From Leucobacter sp. OLIS6 (GTDB lineage Bacteria; Actinomycetota; Actinomycetes; Actinomycetales; Microbacteriaceae): DNA of 64,000 nt. A program made the translations under genes and the position numbers. Location of the stretch: the NCBI RefSeq assembly GCF_002752355.1, contig NZ_MRAV01000015.1, forward strand, positions 17,577 to 81,576. The letters are read 5' to 3'. This document shows, in pieces, positions 18,102 to 26,710 of this stretch (position 1 is its first letter; each line of letters opens with the position of its first letter). Below the pieces are notes generated by a model. The model worked only from the letters and a program-made list of their open reading frames with translations. It searched no databases and was not told the origin of the DNA.

Positions 18102-18244
18102 CGCACCCTCGTCCTTCATCGTGTCAGTGGTGTGTCGGAACAGTCTACGGGTCACCGGAGCGCTCGTGATCCTCGGTCGCGCCTGTGCCGCAGACCCTGC
18201 GGCGAGGTCTGTGTCCGTGCGCAGCGAGCTCCCAGCCGCGCCCC

Positions 18245-18273
18245 TTGCACAAATGTATTCATTTGAATATAGT
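18245..18273 (+). promoter_or_regulatory. Sigma-70-type promoter of the flavin oxygenase operon
   Basis: TTGCAC (18245-18250) and TATAGT (18268-18273) are separated by exactly 17 bases. This is one of the two best consensus promoters in the window. The start codon is 53 bp further on. Confidence 0.75.
18256..18269. promoter_or_regulatory. Palindromic operator, probably for the MarR regulator
   Basis: TATTCATTTGAATA has perfect six-base arms around TT and fills the spacer of the promoter, overlapping its -10. AT-rich palindromes of this form are typical MarR-family sites, and a MarR gene is the second gene of the operon, so autoregulation is the simple reading. Confidence 0.65.
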
Positions 18274-18326
18274 TGGGGTATCGCACGCCCCACATCGTCG
18301 GGCGGCACCAGCAGAAGGAGCCCGTC

Positions 18327-19472
18327 ATGGAGTTCGGAGTCTTCTCCGTCGGAGACCTCACCGTCGATCCCACCACCGGCATCATGCCGACCGAGCACGA
18401 GCGCATCAAGGCGCACGTCGCGATCGCGAAGAAGGTCGAAGAGATCGGCATGGACGTGTTCGCGACCGGCGAGCACCACAACCCGCCGTTCTTCCCCTCC
18501 TCGCCGACGACCACCCTCGGCTATATCGCCGCAGTCACCGAGCGGATCACCCTCTCGACCGCGACGACCCTCATCACCACCAACGATCCGGTGAAGATCG
18601 CCGAGGATTACGCCACCCTGCAGCACCTCGCCGATGGCCGCGTCGACCTCGTCATGGGCCGCGGCAACACGGGTCCCGTGTACCCCTGGTTCGGCAAGGA
18701 TATCCGCACCGGGATCCCGCTGGCGATCGAGAACTACGCGCTGCTGCGCCGGCTCTGGACCGAGGACGTCGTCGACTGGGAGGGGCAGTTCCGCACCCCG
18801 CTGCGCGATTTCACCTCGACCCCGCGCCCGCTCGACGGGGTGCCGCCGTTCGTCTGGCACGGATCCATCCGCAGCCCCGAGATCGCCCACCAGGCGGCCT
18901 TCTACGGCGACGGCTTCTTCGCGAACAACATCTTCTGGCCGAAGGAGCACTACCAGCGACTGATCGCGATCTACCGCGAGCGCTACGAGCACTACGGGCA
19001 CGGCGCGGCGAACCAGGCGATCGTCGGCCTCGGCGGCCAGTTCTTCATGCGCAAGAACTCGCAGGACGCGGTGAACGAGTTCCGTCCCTACTTCGACAAG
19101 GCTCCCGTCTACGGGCACGGGCCCTCGATGGAGGACTTCATGAACCAGACCCCGCTCATCGTCGGCAGCCCGCAGCAGGTGATCGACCGCACCCTCTCGT
19201 TCCGCGAGTGGGCGGGCGACTACCAGCGCCAGCTGTTCCTCATCGACCACGCGGGGCTCCCGCTGAAGACGGTGCTCGAGCAGCTCGACCTGTTCGGCGA
19301 GCTCGTGCTGCCGGTGCTGCGCGAGGAGTTCGCCAAGGGACGCCCGGCCGAGGTGCCCGAGACGCCGACGCACGCCAGCCGCCTCGAAGCGGCCCGGGTC
19401 GCAGCGGCGGCGGCCGAGGCCCAGGCGGCCGAGGCGCCCGTCGATCCCGCACTCGACGAGGACCGCTGGTGA
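18327..19472 (+). CDS. Luciferase-like flavin-dependent monooxygenase (CE1758 group)
   Basis: A 381-residue LLM-class oxidoreductase. These enzymes use FMNH2 supplied by a separate reductase to oxygenate a substrate. The barrel begins MEFGVFSVGDLT and shows VFATGEHHNPPF (residues ~48-59), ITLSTATTLI and MGRGNTGPVYPWFGKD, all typical of the Corynebacterium CE1758 group. An Ala/Glu-rich tail of about 40 residues follows the core. The ATG has a good ribosome-binding site (AAGGAG, 18314-18319). The reductase partner is encoded two genes downstream. The substrate is unknown. Confidence 0.85.
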   Translation: MEFGVFSVGDLTVDPTTGIMPTEHERIKAHVAIAKKVEEIGMDVFATGEHHNPPFFPSSPTTTLGYIAAVTERITLSTATTLITTNDPVKIAEDYATLQHLADGRVDLVMGRGNTGPVYPWFGKDIRTGIPLAIENYALLRRLWTEDVVDWEGQFRTPLRDFTSTPRPLDGVPPFVWHGSIRSPEIAHQAAFYGDGFFANNIFWPKEHYQRLIAIYRERYEHYGHGAANQAIVGLGGQFFMRKNSQDAVNEFRPYFDKAPVYGHGPSMEDFMNQTPLIVGSPQQVIDRTLSFREWAGDYQRQLFLIDHAGLPLKTVLEQLDLFGELVLPVLREEFAKGRPAEVPETPTHASRLEAARVAAAAAEAQAAEAPVDPALDEDRW

Positions 19473-19912
19473 GGGCCGGCAGCACCGGAGCGGCCGTCGC
19501 CGCCTGGGAAGCGCTGTTCGTCGCCCAGTCGACCCTGGCCCGACGGTTCGCCGCCGCGCCGGTCTGGCACGGGCGCACCATGCAGGAGTACGACGTGCTC
19601 TACCAGCTGAGCAAGCCGGGCGCCGAGCGCCTGCGTCAGTGCGACCTGACTTCGCTGCTGCTCATCTCGCAGCCGTCGCTCAGCCGGCTGATCGACCGGC
19701 TCGTGCAGGAGGAGCTCGTCGAACGCCGTCCCGATCCCGAAGATCGGCGCGGCACGATCCTCTCGCTCACCGGAGCGGGACTCGAACTGCAACGCCGCAT
19801 CGGAGCGGGCCACGCCCGCGACGTCGCCGCCGCCATGCGCGAACGCCTCACGGCCGACGAGATCGAGACGCTCCGCACCCTCACCGAACGACTCGTCGCC
19901 ACCGAAGAATAG
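19469..19912 (+). CDS. MarR-family transcriptional regulator
   Basis: A 147-residue winged-helix regulator that starts with GTG in a GTGA overlap with the oxygenase gene. The DNA-binding part reads LLISQPSLSRLIDRLVQEELVERRPDPEDRRGTILSLT at residues ~67-104: recognition helix, then the wing with its DxRG-type Asp-Arg-Arg. MarR proteins bind palindromes as dimers and let go when they bind a small ligand. The palindrome inside the operon promoter is its likely target. The ligand may be the oxygenase substrate. Confidence 0.85.
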   Translation: MRAGSTGAAVAAWEALFVAQSTLARRFAAAPVWHGRTMQEYDVLYQLSKPGAERLRQCDLTSLLLISQPSLSRLIDRLVQEELVERRPDPEDRRGTILSLTGAGLELQRRIGAGHARDVAAAMRERLTADEIETLRTLTERLVATEE

Positions 19913-19929
19913 ACCGGAGAACAGCCATC

Positions 19930-20811
19930 GTGAACGCCACCCAGAGCAGTGCAACGGCCGCGGCCCCGCAGCGGGTCCGCCTGGTCGCGGTCTCGGGCGG
20001 GCTCGGCAGCCCGTCCAGCTCGAGGCTCCTCGTCGACCGGATCGTGTCGCACGCGCAGCGCTCGCTCGAAGCCCACGGGATCGCGGCCGAGACCGAGGTG
20101 ATCGAGCTCCGGGAGCTCGCCGTCGAGATCGCCCACAACCTCGTCACCGGATTCGCCGAGCCCCGGCTGCGCGCAGCGCTCGACGCGGTGCGCGCGGCGG
20201 ACGGCGTGATCGCGGTCTCACCCGTGTTCAACGCCTCCATCGCCGGCCTCTTCAAATCCTTCTTCGACCTCATCGAGCCCGGAGAACTGCGGGGGATCCC
20301 CATCGCGATGGGAGCGACGGGCGGCAGTGCCCGGCACTCCCTCGTGATCGAGTTCGCGATGCGTCCGCTCTTCGCCTACTTGCGATCCATCCCGATGCCC
20401 ACCGGCATCTTCGCGGCCACCGAGGAATGGGGGTCGGCCCGGGGCAGCGATGGGATCGACGAGCGGTCGGCGCGCGTCGCTCGCGAACTCGTCGACGCGA
20501 TCCGGCACCGCCTCTGGGCGGATGGCGGCGCGCGCTCCTCGGGCGGCGACGCCGTGCTCTCCGCGCTTCCGGTTCGTGGGGGAGACGAGGCGGACGGTGC
20601 CGCCGCTGGTGATTCGGCGGCGTCCGCGCCGGGTGACGACTCGACCGCGCGCATGGACGACGATCCCGCGGCGGCCGGTGCCCCGACCATCGCCGCGACG
20701 ACGGCGGACTTCAGCCGCCGCTCGCTCCAGGACCAGGCGAAGCGCGAAGAGCACGACACCTTCGCCGACCTGATGTCGAAGTTTGCGGGAACCGAGGTCG
20801 GGGATTCCTGA
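19930..20811 (+). CDS. NAD(P)H-dependent FMN reductase (CE1759 group) with low-complexity insert
   Basis: A 293-residue flavodoxin-fold reductase that would supply reduced FMN to the oxygenase encoded upstream. The phosphate loop is SGGLGSPSSSRLL (residues ~19-31), followed by AVSPVFNASIAGLFKSFFDL and MGATGGSARHSLVIEFAMRP. The core ends near residue 205. An Ala/Asp/Gly-rich stretch of about 55 residues follows, then a conserved-looking C-terminus (DFSRRSLQDQAKREEHDTF). The GTG at 19930 has GGAGAA eight bases upstream. The oxygenase-regulator-reductase order makes a two-component monooxygenase operon. Confidence 0.85.
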   Translation: MNATQSSATAAAPQRVRLVAVSGGLGSPSSSRLLVDRIVSHAQRSLEAHGIAAETEVIELRELAVEIAHNLVTGFAEPRLRAALDAVRAADGVIAVSPVFNASIAGLFKSFFDLIEPGELRGIPIAMGATGGSARHSLVIEFAMRPLFAYLRSIPMPTGIFAATEEWGSARGSDGIDERSARVARELVDAIRHRLWADGGARSSGGDAVLSALPVRGGDEADGAAAGDSAASAPGDDSTARMDDDPAAAGAPTIAATTADFSRRSLQDQAKREEHDTFADLMSKFAGTEVGDS

Positions 20812-20849
20812 CCGGGGTATTCGTGACGCGCAGGTGACGGCACGGTGAA

Positions 20850-20889
20850 CGAGCGGGATCGTCGAGCGGAAGCTTGGCGGTCCCGCTCG
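20850..20889 (+). terminator. Possible terminator after the FMN reductase gene
   Basis: Nine-base perfect arms (20850-20858 and 20881-20889) with a 22-base loop, about 40 bp after the stop codon. The long loop makes this uncertain. Confidence 0.4.
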
Positions 20890-20969
20890 CGCGTCGGGTG
20901 CGGGACCGTCGTGTATCGCTGAGACTGGGTGCGTTCATCCCGCAGCACCTCAGCGCCTCGGAGGCCACC

Positions 20970-21170
20970 GTGACCCCGCACCGCAGCCGCTTCTCCCGTC
21001 GTCCCCCGATGATCCTGCCCGCGACCGTGGTCGCGCTGCTCACCGCGGCCAGCGCCTGCCTGCTGCTCCCCGAATCGACGAGCCCAACGGACCCTGCGCT
21101 CGGACTGTTCCTCGTCGCGATCCCGGCGTCCGCTGCAGCGGTGGTGCTGGCGATCCGCCCGCGCAGCTGA
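20970..21170 (+). CDS. Small two-helix membrane protein, unknown function
   Basis: A short ORF of 66 residues with two hydrophobic segments (about residues 15-33 and 43-61) and a basic N-terminus. The GTG at 20970 has GGAGG (20960-20964) at ideal distance, the main reason for preferring this start to an in-frame ATG at 20874 that would add a non-hydrophobic Arg-rich extension. I recognise no family. It lies alone between the FMN reductase operon and the convergent kgd gene. Confidence 0.5.
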   Translation: MTPHRSRFSRRPPMILPATVVALLTAASACLLLPESTSPTDPALGLFLVAIPASAAAVVLAIRPRS

Positions 21171-21215
21171 ATCGGAGATCGCCACCACCACCAACAACAC
21201 GGCGCAGCGGGATTT

Positions 21216-21276
21216 CGGAGATCTGCGGCATTTCGGACCATCCCGTCCGCTGCGTCCGAAATCCTGCAGATCTCCG
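21216..21276. repeat. Dispersed palindromic element, copy 2
   Basis: Arms at 21216-21238 and 21254-21276 (23 bases, two mismatches) with a 15-base loop. It lies between two convergent genes, 46 bp after the small membrane protein gene and before the kgd terminator. Confidence 0.9.
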
Positions 21277-21323
21277 AGATCGTCGGCTCCGCGCGGGACG
21301 CCGCACCGACCCCGGACACGCAG

Positions 21324-21351
21324 GAGGGCCCGCGCCGAAGCGCGGGCCCTC
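21324..21351 (-). terminator. Terminator of kgd
   Basis: Perfect 12-base arms (21324-21335 and 21340-21351) around a CGAA tetraloop, 22 bp downstream of the kgd stop on the minus strand. Confidence 0.85.
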
Positions 21352-21373
21352 ACTGTTCTCGGAACTGCGGGGA

Positions 21374-24300
21374 TCAGCTGTCGAAGGTCAGCGCCCGGCT
21401 GATCAGCGACTCCTGCTCGACCGCGTGCACCTTGGCGGAGCCGGTCGACGGCGCCGCGGAGGCGGCACGCGAGACGAGACGGATCTTGTCGTTCGCGAGC
21501 TTCTTCGCGAGTTCGAGCGAGATGAACGGCCACGCGCCCTGGTTCTCGGGCTCGTCCTGCACCCACACGAGCTCGGCGCCCGGGTAGCCGGAGAGCACCG
21601 AGGTGAGCTCGGCGGTCGGCATCGGGTAGAACTGCTCGATGCGCACCACGGCGACGCGGGGATCGGGGTTCTTGTCGAGCGCCGCGCGCAGGTCGTAGTA
21701 GGTCTTGCCCGAGACGAGGATCACGCGGCGCACCGCGCTCTTGCTCTCGAGCTTCGGATCGTCGATGACGGGCTGGAACGCGCCGGTCGTGAACTCCTCG
21801 ACCGACGACGTCGCGCCGCGCAGACGCAGCATCGACTTCGGGGTGAAGACGATGAGCGGCTTGCGGGGACGCGCGTACGCCTGGCGGCGCAGCAGGTGGA
21901 AATAGTTCGCGGGCGTCGAGGGGCGGGCGACCGTCATGTTGTCCTCCGCGCACAGCTGCAGGTAGCGCTCGATGCGGGCCGACGAGTGGTCGGGGCCCTG
22001 GCCCTCGTAGCCGTGCGGCAGGAGCAGCACGACGGAGGAGCGCTGGCCCCACTTCTGCTCGGCCGCGGCGATGTACTCGTCGATCACGGCCTGCGCCGTG
22101 TTCGCGAAGTCGCCGAACTGCGCCTCCCACAGCACGAGGGCGTCCTCGCGCTGCAGCGAGTAGCCGTACTCGTAGGCGAGCGCCGCGTACTCGGAGAGCA
22201 GGGAGTCGTAGATCCAGAAGCGGGCCTGATCCTCCGACAGGTTGAGCAGCGGGAGCCACTCCTGTCCGTTCGCGCGGTCGTGGAACACGGCGTGGCGCTG
22301 CGCGAAGGTGCCGCGGCGCGCGTCCTGGCCGGCGAAGCGCACCGCGGTGCCCTCCATCAGCAGGGAGCCGAGCGCGAGCAGCTCGCCGAAGCCCCAGTCG
22401 ATGCCGCCCTCGCGGCTCATCTGCACGCGCTTGTTGAGGAGCTGCTGCAGCTTCTGGTGCACGGTGAAGCCCTCGGGCTTGTTCGCGTGCGCGTCGCCGA
22501 TGCGCTCGACCACTGCGCGGCTGACCGCGGTCTCGACGGCGGTCGTCGCGGTCTCGGCGCTCGGCGGGGTGGCGACGCCGCTCTGGTCGATCACGGGGAT
22601 CGAGCCGGTCTGCGCGGCGTGCGTCTCCATGAACGCTCGCTCGAGGCGGTCCTGGAAGTCCTGCTTCGACTTCTCGTACTCCTCCTCGGTGATGTCGCCG
22701 CGACCGACGAGCGCGCCGGTGTACAGGCGACGGGTGGAGCGCTTCGCCTCGATGAGGTCGGTCATGAGCGGCTGGGTCATCGACGGGTCGTCGCCCTCGT
22801 TGTGCCCGCGGCGGCGGTAGCAGACGAGGTCGATGATCACGTCGATGTGGAACCGCTGACGGAACTCGTAGGCGAGCTTCGCGACGCGGACGACCGACTC
22901 CGGATCATCGCCGTTCACGTGGAAGATGGGCGCCTGGATCGTCTTGCCCACGTCGGTCGAGTAGATGCCGGTGCGCGAGTCGCGGGGGAGGGTCGTGAAT
23001 CCGACCTGGTTGTTGATCACGATGTGGATCGTGCCGCCCGTACGGTAGCCGCGCAGCTGCGACATCTGCAGGGTCTCGTACACGACGCCCTGGCCGGCCA
23101 TCGCCGCGTCGCCGTGGATGAGGATCGGCAGCGTGGTGAACGATCCGATCGGCTTCAGGTCCTGCTTGGCGCGGACGATGCCCTCGAGCACGCCGTCGAC
23201 GGTCTCGAGGTGCGACGGGTTCGCGGCGAGGTGGATCGGCACCTGGGTGCCGTTCGGCGCGGTGAAGACGCCGGAGGTGCCGAGGTGGTACTTCACGTCG
23301 CCCGAGCCGGCCTTCTGCATCTGCGCGCCCTCGAACTCGCGGAAGATCTGGCCGTAGGTCTTGCCCGCGATGTTGGAGAGCACGTTGAGGCGGCCGCGGT
23401 GGGCCATGCCGATGTCGACGCTGTCGACGCCGTCCTCGGCCGCGTCGATGAGCATGGCGTCGAGGAACGGGATCACGGACTCGCCGCCCTCGAGGCTGAA
23501 TCGCTTCTGCCCGACGTACTTGGTCTGCAGGAAGGTCTCGAAGGCCTCGGCCTCGTTCAGCTTGTCGAGGATGCGCAGCTGCTCGTCGTGGCTCGGCTTC
23601 TCGTAGGGGACCTCGACCTTGCCCCGGATCCAGAGCCGCTGCTCGGGATCCTGGATGTGCATGTACTCGATGCCGATCTTGCGGCAGTAGGAGTCGCGGA
23701 GCACGCCGAGGATGTCGCGGAGCAGCATGGTGCGCTTGCCGCCGATGCCGCCGGTGACGAACTCCCGGTCGAGATCCCAGAAGGTGAGCCCGTGGTTCTC
23801 GATCTCGAGATCGGGGTGCGTGCGCTGCACGTACTCGAGGGGATCGACGTCGGCCATGAGGTGGCCGCGCACGCGGAAGGAGTTGATGAGCTCCTGCACG
23901 CGGGCGGACTTGTCGATGGCGCCCGAGATGTCGACGTGGATGTCGGAGGCCCACTGCACCGGCTTGTAGGGGATGCGGAGGGCGGCGAAGATCTCCTCGT
24001 AGAAGTCGTGCCCGCCCGTGAGGCGCTCGTGCACGATCTTGAGGAACTGGCCCGACCCAGCACCCTGGATGACGCGGTGGTCGTAGGTGCTGGTCAGGGT
24101 GATGGTCTTCGAGATGCCGAGGCGGGTCAGCACCTCTTCGGAGGCGCCCTGGAACTCGGCCGGGTACTCGAGCGCACCGGCGCCGATGATCGCGCCCTGG
24201 CCCTGCATGAGGCGGGGGACCGAGTGCACGGTGCCGATGCCGCCGGGATTGGTCAGCGAGATCGTGGTGCCCTGGAAGTCGGCGGCGCCGAGCTTGTTGT

Positions 24301-25165
24301 CGCGGGCGCGCTTCACCAGGTCCTCGTAGGCGACGAGGTAGTCGTTGAAGTCGAGGGTCTCGGCGCGCTTGATCGAGGGGACGAGCAGCGAGCGGGTGCC
24401 GTCGGGCTTCGGGATGTCGATCGCGATGCCGAGGCCGATGTGCGCGGGCACCACGATGGAGGGCTTGCCGTCGACGTCGGCGTAGGCCACGTTCTGGCTG
24501 GGGAAGTCCTTGAGGGTCTGGATCAGCGCCCAGCCGATGAGGTGGGTGAACGACACCTTGCCGCCGCGGCTGCGGCGGAGGTGGTTGTTGATCACGATGC
24601 GGTTGTCGATGAGGAGCTTCGCCGGGATCGTGCGCACGCTCGTCGCGGTCGGGATCGTGAGGCTCTGGTCCATGTTCTTGGACAGCGTGCGCGCCATGCC
24701 GCGGAGCGGGGTCACGGCGTCCTCGTCGACCGGGATGACACCGGTGATGGGCGTCGTGCGGGGGGCCTCTGCCGGGATCGGAGCCGAACGCGGCGCGACG
24801 TTGGTGGTGCGCGCGGGTTGGGTTCCGGTGGAAGCGGCGGGGCTCGCGGCCGCGGCTGCGGGAGTCGCGGGCGGGGTCACCGCCTGCGCGGCGGGGGCTG
24901 CGGTCTGCGGGGGAGCGGCGGCTCCCGTCGCGCCTTCTCCTGCGGCGAAGCGCTGGAGGATCGGCCACCAGGAGCGGTCCACCGAGTTCGGGTCGGCGCT
25001 GTACTGCTTGTACAGCTCCTCGACCAGCCAGGCGTTCGCACCGAAATCTCCTGCGGGGTTACCGTTCTCGGTAACCGGAGTCCGCTCAGCCAAACCGAAT
25101 TCCTCTCGTTTCTGTAGCGCGCGCGGGGAGGCCCGCAAGCGCCTCGCATCGGTGGGGGCGCTCAC
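21374..25165 (-). CDS. kgd: Multifunctional 2-oxoglutarate dehydrogenase/decarboxylase (E2-E1 fusion)
   Basis: At 1263 residues this is the actinobacterial Kgd/OdhA type, in which an E2-like succinyltransferase domain is fused to the thiamine-diphosphate E1 domain. The N-terminal WLVEELYKQYSADPNSVDRSWW helix is followed by an Ala/Pro/Thr-rich linker, the acyltransferase core with TYDHRVIQGAGSGQFL, and the E1 part with GMAHRGRLN, GDAAMAGQGVVYETLQMS and INNQVGFTT. No lipoyl domain is present, as in this family. It makes succinyl-CoA in the TCA cycle with separate E2 and E3 chains. Two starts compete: GTG 25165 six bases after TAGGGT, and TTG 25093 preceded by AGAGGAA. Confidence 0.95.
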   Translation of the reverse strand: MSAPTDARRLRASPRALQKREEFGLAERTPVTENGNPAGDFGANAWLVEELYKQYSADPNSVDRSWWPILQRFAAGEGATGAAAPPQTAAPAAQAVTPPATPAAAAASPAASTGTQPARTTNVAPRSAPIPAEAPRTTPITGVIPVDEDAVTPLRGMARTLSKNMDQSLTIPTATSVRTIPAKLLIDNRIVINNHLRRSRGGKVSFTHLIGWALIQTLKDFPSQNVAYADVDGKPSIVVPAHIGLGIAIDIPKPDGTRSLLVPSIKRAETLDFNDYLVAYEDLVKRARDNKLGAADFQGTTISLTNPGGIGTVHSVPRLMQGQGAIIGAGALEYPAEFQGASEEVLTRLGISKTITLTSTYDHRVIQGAGSGQFLKIVHERLTGGHDFYEEIFAALRIPYKPVQWASDIHVDISGAIDKSARVQELINSFRVRGHLMADVDPLEYVQRTHPDLEIENHGLTFWDLDREFVTGGIGGKRTMLLRDILGVLRDSYCRKIGIEYMHIQDPEQRLWIRGKVEVPYEKPSHDEQLRILDKLNEAEAFETFLQTKYVGQKRFSLEGGESVIPFLDAMLIDAAEDGVDSVDIGMAHRGRLNVLSNIAGKTYGQIFREFEGAQMQKAGSGDVKYHLGTSGVFTAPNGTQVPIHLAANPSHLETVDGVLEGIVRAKQDLKPIGSFTTLPILIHGDAAMAGQGVVYETLQMSQLRGYRTGGTIHIVINNQVGFTTLPRDSRTGIYSTDVGKTIQAPIFHVNGDDPESVVRVAKLAYEFRQRFHIDVIIDLVCYRRRGHNEGDDPSMTQPLMTDLIEAKRSTRRLYTGALVGRGDITEEEYEKSKQDFQDRLERAFMETHAAQTGSIPVIDQSGVATPPSAETATTAVETAVSRAVVERIGDAHANKPEGFTVHQKLQQLLNKRVQMSREGGIDWGFGELLALGSLLMEGTAVRFAGQDARRGTFAQRHAVFHDRANGQEWLPLLNLSEDQARFWIYDSLLSEYAALAYEYGYSLQREDALVLWEAQFGDFANTAQAVIDEYIAAAEQKWGQRSSVVLLLPHGYEGQGPDHSSARIERYLQLCAEDNMTVARPSTPANYFHLLRRQAYARPRKPLIVFTPKSMLRLRGATSSVEEFTTGAFQPVIDDPKLESKSAVRRVILVSGKTYYDLRAALDKNPDPRVAVVRIEQFYPMPTAELTSVLSGYPGAELVWVQDEPENQGAWPFISLELAKKLANDKIRLVSRAASAAPSTGSAKVHAVEQESLISRALTFDS

Positions 25166-25177
25166 CCGAATACCCTA
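25163..25177 (-). promoter_or_regulatory. -10 element of kgd
   Basis: On the minus strand TAGGGT (25177-25172) is followed by six bases and GTG at 25165. Either the gene is leaderless from 25165, or this marks a start point with a ~70-nt leader before TTG 25093. Confidence 0.5.
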
Positions 25178-25272
25178 CGCCTATTCCCTGGGCGCCGTGG
25201 ATCCGTCCGCGGTGCGCGGACAGGCGTTCATCCGGTATCCCGGACACCTGTCGGACGAGGAGGTCCCCCTGC

Positions 25273-25278
25273 TAGGAT
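25273..25278 (+). promoter_or_regulatory. -10 element for the CNNM/CorC operon
   Basis: TAGGAT lies eight bases before the ATG of a 27-codon ORF at 25287. I see no convincing -35 hexamer. Confidence 0.45.
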
Positions 25279-25286
25279 GAGCGCAA

Positions 25287-25370
25287 ATGGACGCCCCAGC
25301 CCACTCTCAATCGGACCCTCCGAGTACCAACCGCGCTGAGGCGCGGATCCCCGTGCGAGGCCGTCGATGA
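25287..25370 (+). CDS. Possible 27-residue leader peptide
   Basis: A 28-codon ORF starts with ATG just after the -10 element and ends with TGA that overlaps the ATG of the CNNM/CorC gene (ATGA at 25367-25370). The peptide is hydrophilic, has four Pro and ends in VRGRR. The placement suggests translational coupling or leader control. It is too short for a homology call, and chance is a real alternative. Confidence 0.35.
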   Translation: MDAPAHSQSDPPSTNRAEARIPVRGRR

Positions 25371-26710
25371 ACGACGTCATCGCTTTTGCACTCGGCATAC
25401 TGCTGACCTTCGGAACCGGCGTGTTCGTCGCGGCCGAATTCTCCCTCGTCGCGCTCGATCGCCACGAACTCGAGCGGCGCCGCGATTCCGGCGAGCGCGG
25501 CCTCGACCGCGTGATCAACGCCCTCCGGCACACCTCGACGCACCTCTCCAGCGCGCAGCTCGGCATCACGCTCACGACGCTGCTCGCGGGCTTCCTGCTC
25601 GAGCCGGTGCTGAGCGCCTGGCTCGACGGCCCGATCGGGGCGCTCGGAGTCCCCGAGGCGCTGCGCCGCGCGATCAGCGCGCCGCTCGCGGTCGCCTTCG
25701 CGACGCTGTTCTCGATGGTGGTCGGCGAGCTCGTGCCCAAGAACTTCGCCCTGGCGAAGCCGCTGGGCACGGCGCGCTTCGTCGTCCCCATGCAGGCCGC
25801 GTTCACCGCGGTGTTCAAGCCGGCCGTCCTCGTGCTGAACGGCAGCGCGAACGGCGTGCTGCGCTCCATGGGGATCGAGCCGAAGGAGGAGCTCTCGGGC
25901 GCCCGCACGGCCGAGGAGCTCTCGTCGCTCGTGCGCCACTCGGCGAGCGCCGGCCTGCTCGAGGCCGACACCGCGACGCTGCTCGACCGCACCCTGCGCT
26001 TCTCGGAGCTCACCGCCGCCGACGTGATGACCCCGCGGCTCAAGGTCGAGAGCGTGCAGCGCCTCGAACCGGCGCAGGCGGTGCTCGAGCTCGCGGGGCG
26101 TACCGGCTTCTCCCGATTCCCAGTGATCGACGGCGACCGCGACGACGTCGTCGGTGTCGTCCACGTCAAGCAGGCGGTCTCGGTGCCGCGCGAGAAGCGC
26201 GGCGAGGTCCCCGCGGCTGCGCTCGCCGAGGAGGCCATGCGCGTCCCCGAGACCATGCGGCTCGACCAGCTCCTCGGCGAACTGCGCGGTTCCGGCTATC
26301 AGCTCGCCCTGGTCGTCGACGAGTACGGCGGGACCGCCGGCATCGTCACCCTCGAGGACCTGGTGGAGGAACTCGTCGGCGAGGTCGCCGATGAGCACGA
26401 TCGAGCGCAGGCCGGCGTGGTCGGCACCGCGACCGAGCTCACCTTCCCGGCCGACCTGCGGCCCGACGAGGTCCGCGATCGCACCGGGATCGAGATCCCC
26501 GAGCACGACAGCTACGACACCGTCGCCGGCTACGTGCTGCAGCAGCTCGAGCGGATCCCCGTGGTCGGCGACGAGGTGCTGCTGCCCGAGGGCGGACGCC
26601 TGCGGGTGGAGCGCATGGAGGGGCGTCGCATCGCGCGCCTGCGGTACTTCGCGCCCGCGCCGGTGACCGACACCGGATCCGCGACCGACGAGGGGGAGGC
26701 CCGCGCATGA
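25367..26710 (+). CDS. CNNM/CorC-family membrane protein with CBS pair (first of two)
   Basis: A 447-residue protein of the former hemolysin C/TlyC family. An N-terminal DUF21 (CNNM) membrane domain with [15 protein letters not shown] and [14 protein letters not shown] is followed by a CBS pair ([61 protein letters not shown]) and a C-terminal CorC_HlyC domain (residues ~345-425). Homologues take part in magnesium or cobalt efflux and sodium-coupled magnesium transport; CBS pairs bind nucleotides. The name hemolysin is historical. GAGG precedes the ATG by six bases. The next gene overlaps by ATGA. Confidence 0.85.
   Translation: MNDVIAFALGILLTFGTGVFVAAEFSLVALDRHELERRRDSGERGLDRVINALRHTSTHLSSAQLGITLTTLLAGFLLEPVLSAWLDGPIGALGVPEALRRAISAPLAVAFATLFSMVVGELVPKNFALAKPLGTARFVVPMQAAFTAVFKPAVLVLNGSANGVLRSMGIEPKEELSGARTAEELSSLVRHSASAGLLEADTATLLDRTLRFSELTAADVMTPRLKVESVQRLEPAQAVLELAGRTGFSRFPVIDGDRDDVVGVVHVKQAVSVPREKRGEVPAAALAEEAMRVPETMRLDQLLGELRGSGYQLALVVDEYGGTAGIVTLEDLVEELVGEVADEHDRAQAGVVGTATELTFPADLRPDEVRDRTGIEIPEHDSYDTVAGYVLQQLERIPVVGDEVLLPEGGRLRVERMEGRRIARLRYFAPAPVTDTGSATDEGEARA

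Noticed and set aside
21425..25117. 1230-codon plus-strand open frame opposite kgd
   Set aside because: Its product has shadow-frame composition (Val/Asp/Glu/Arg-rich, no domain), and kgd on the other strand is certain.
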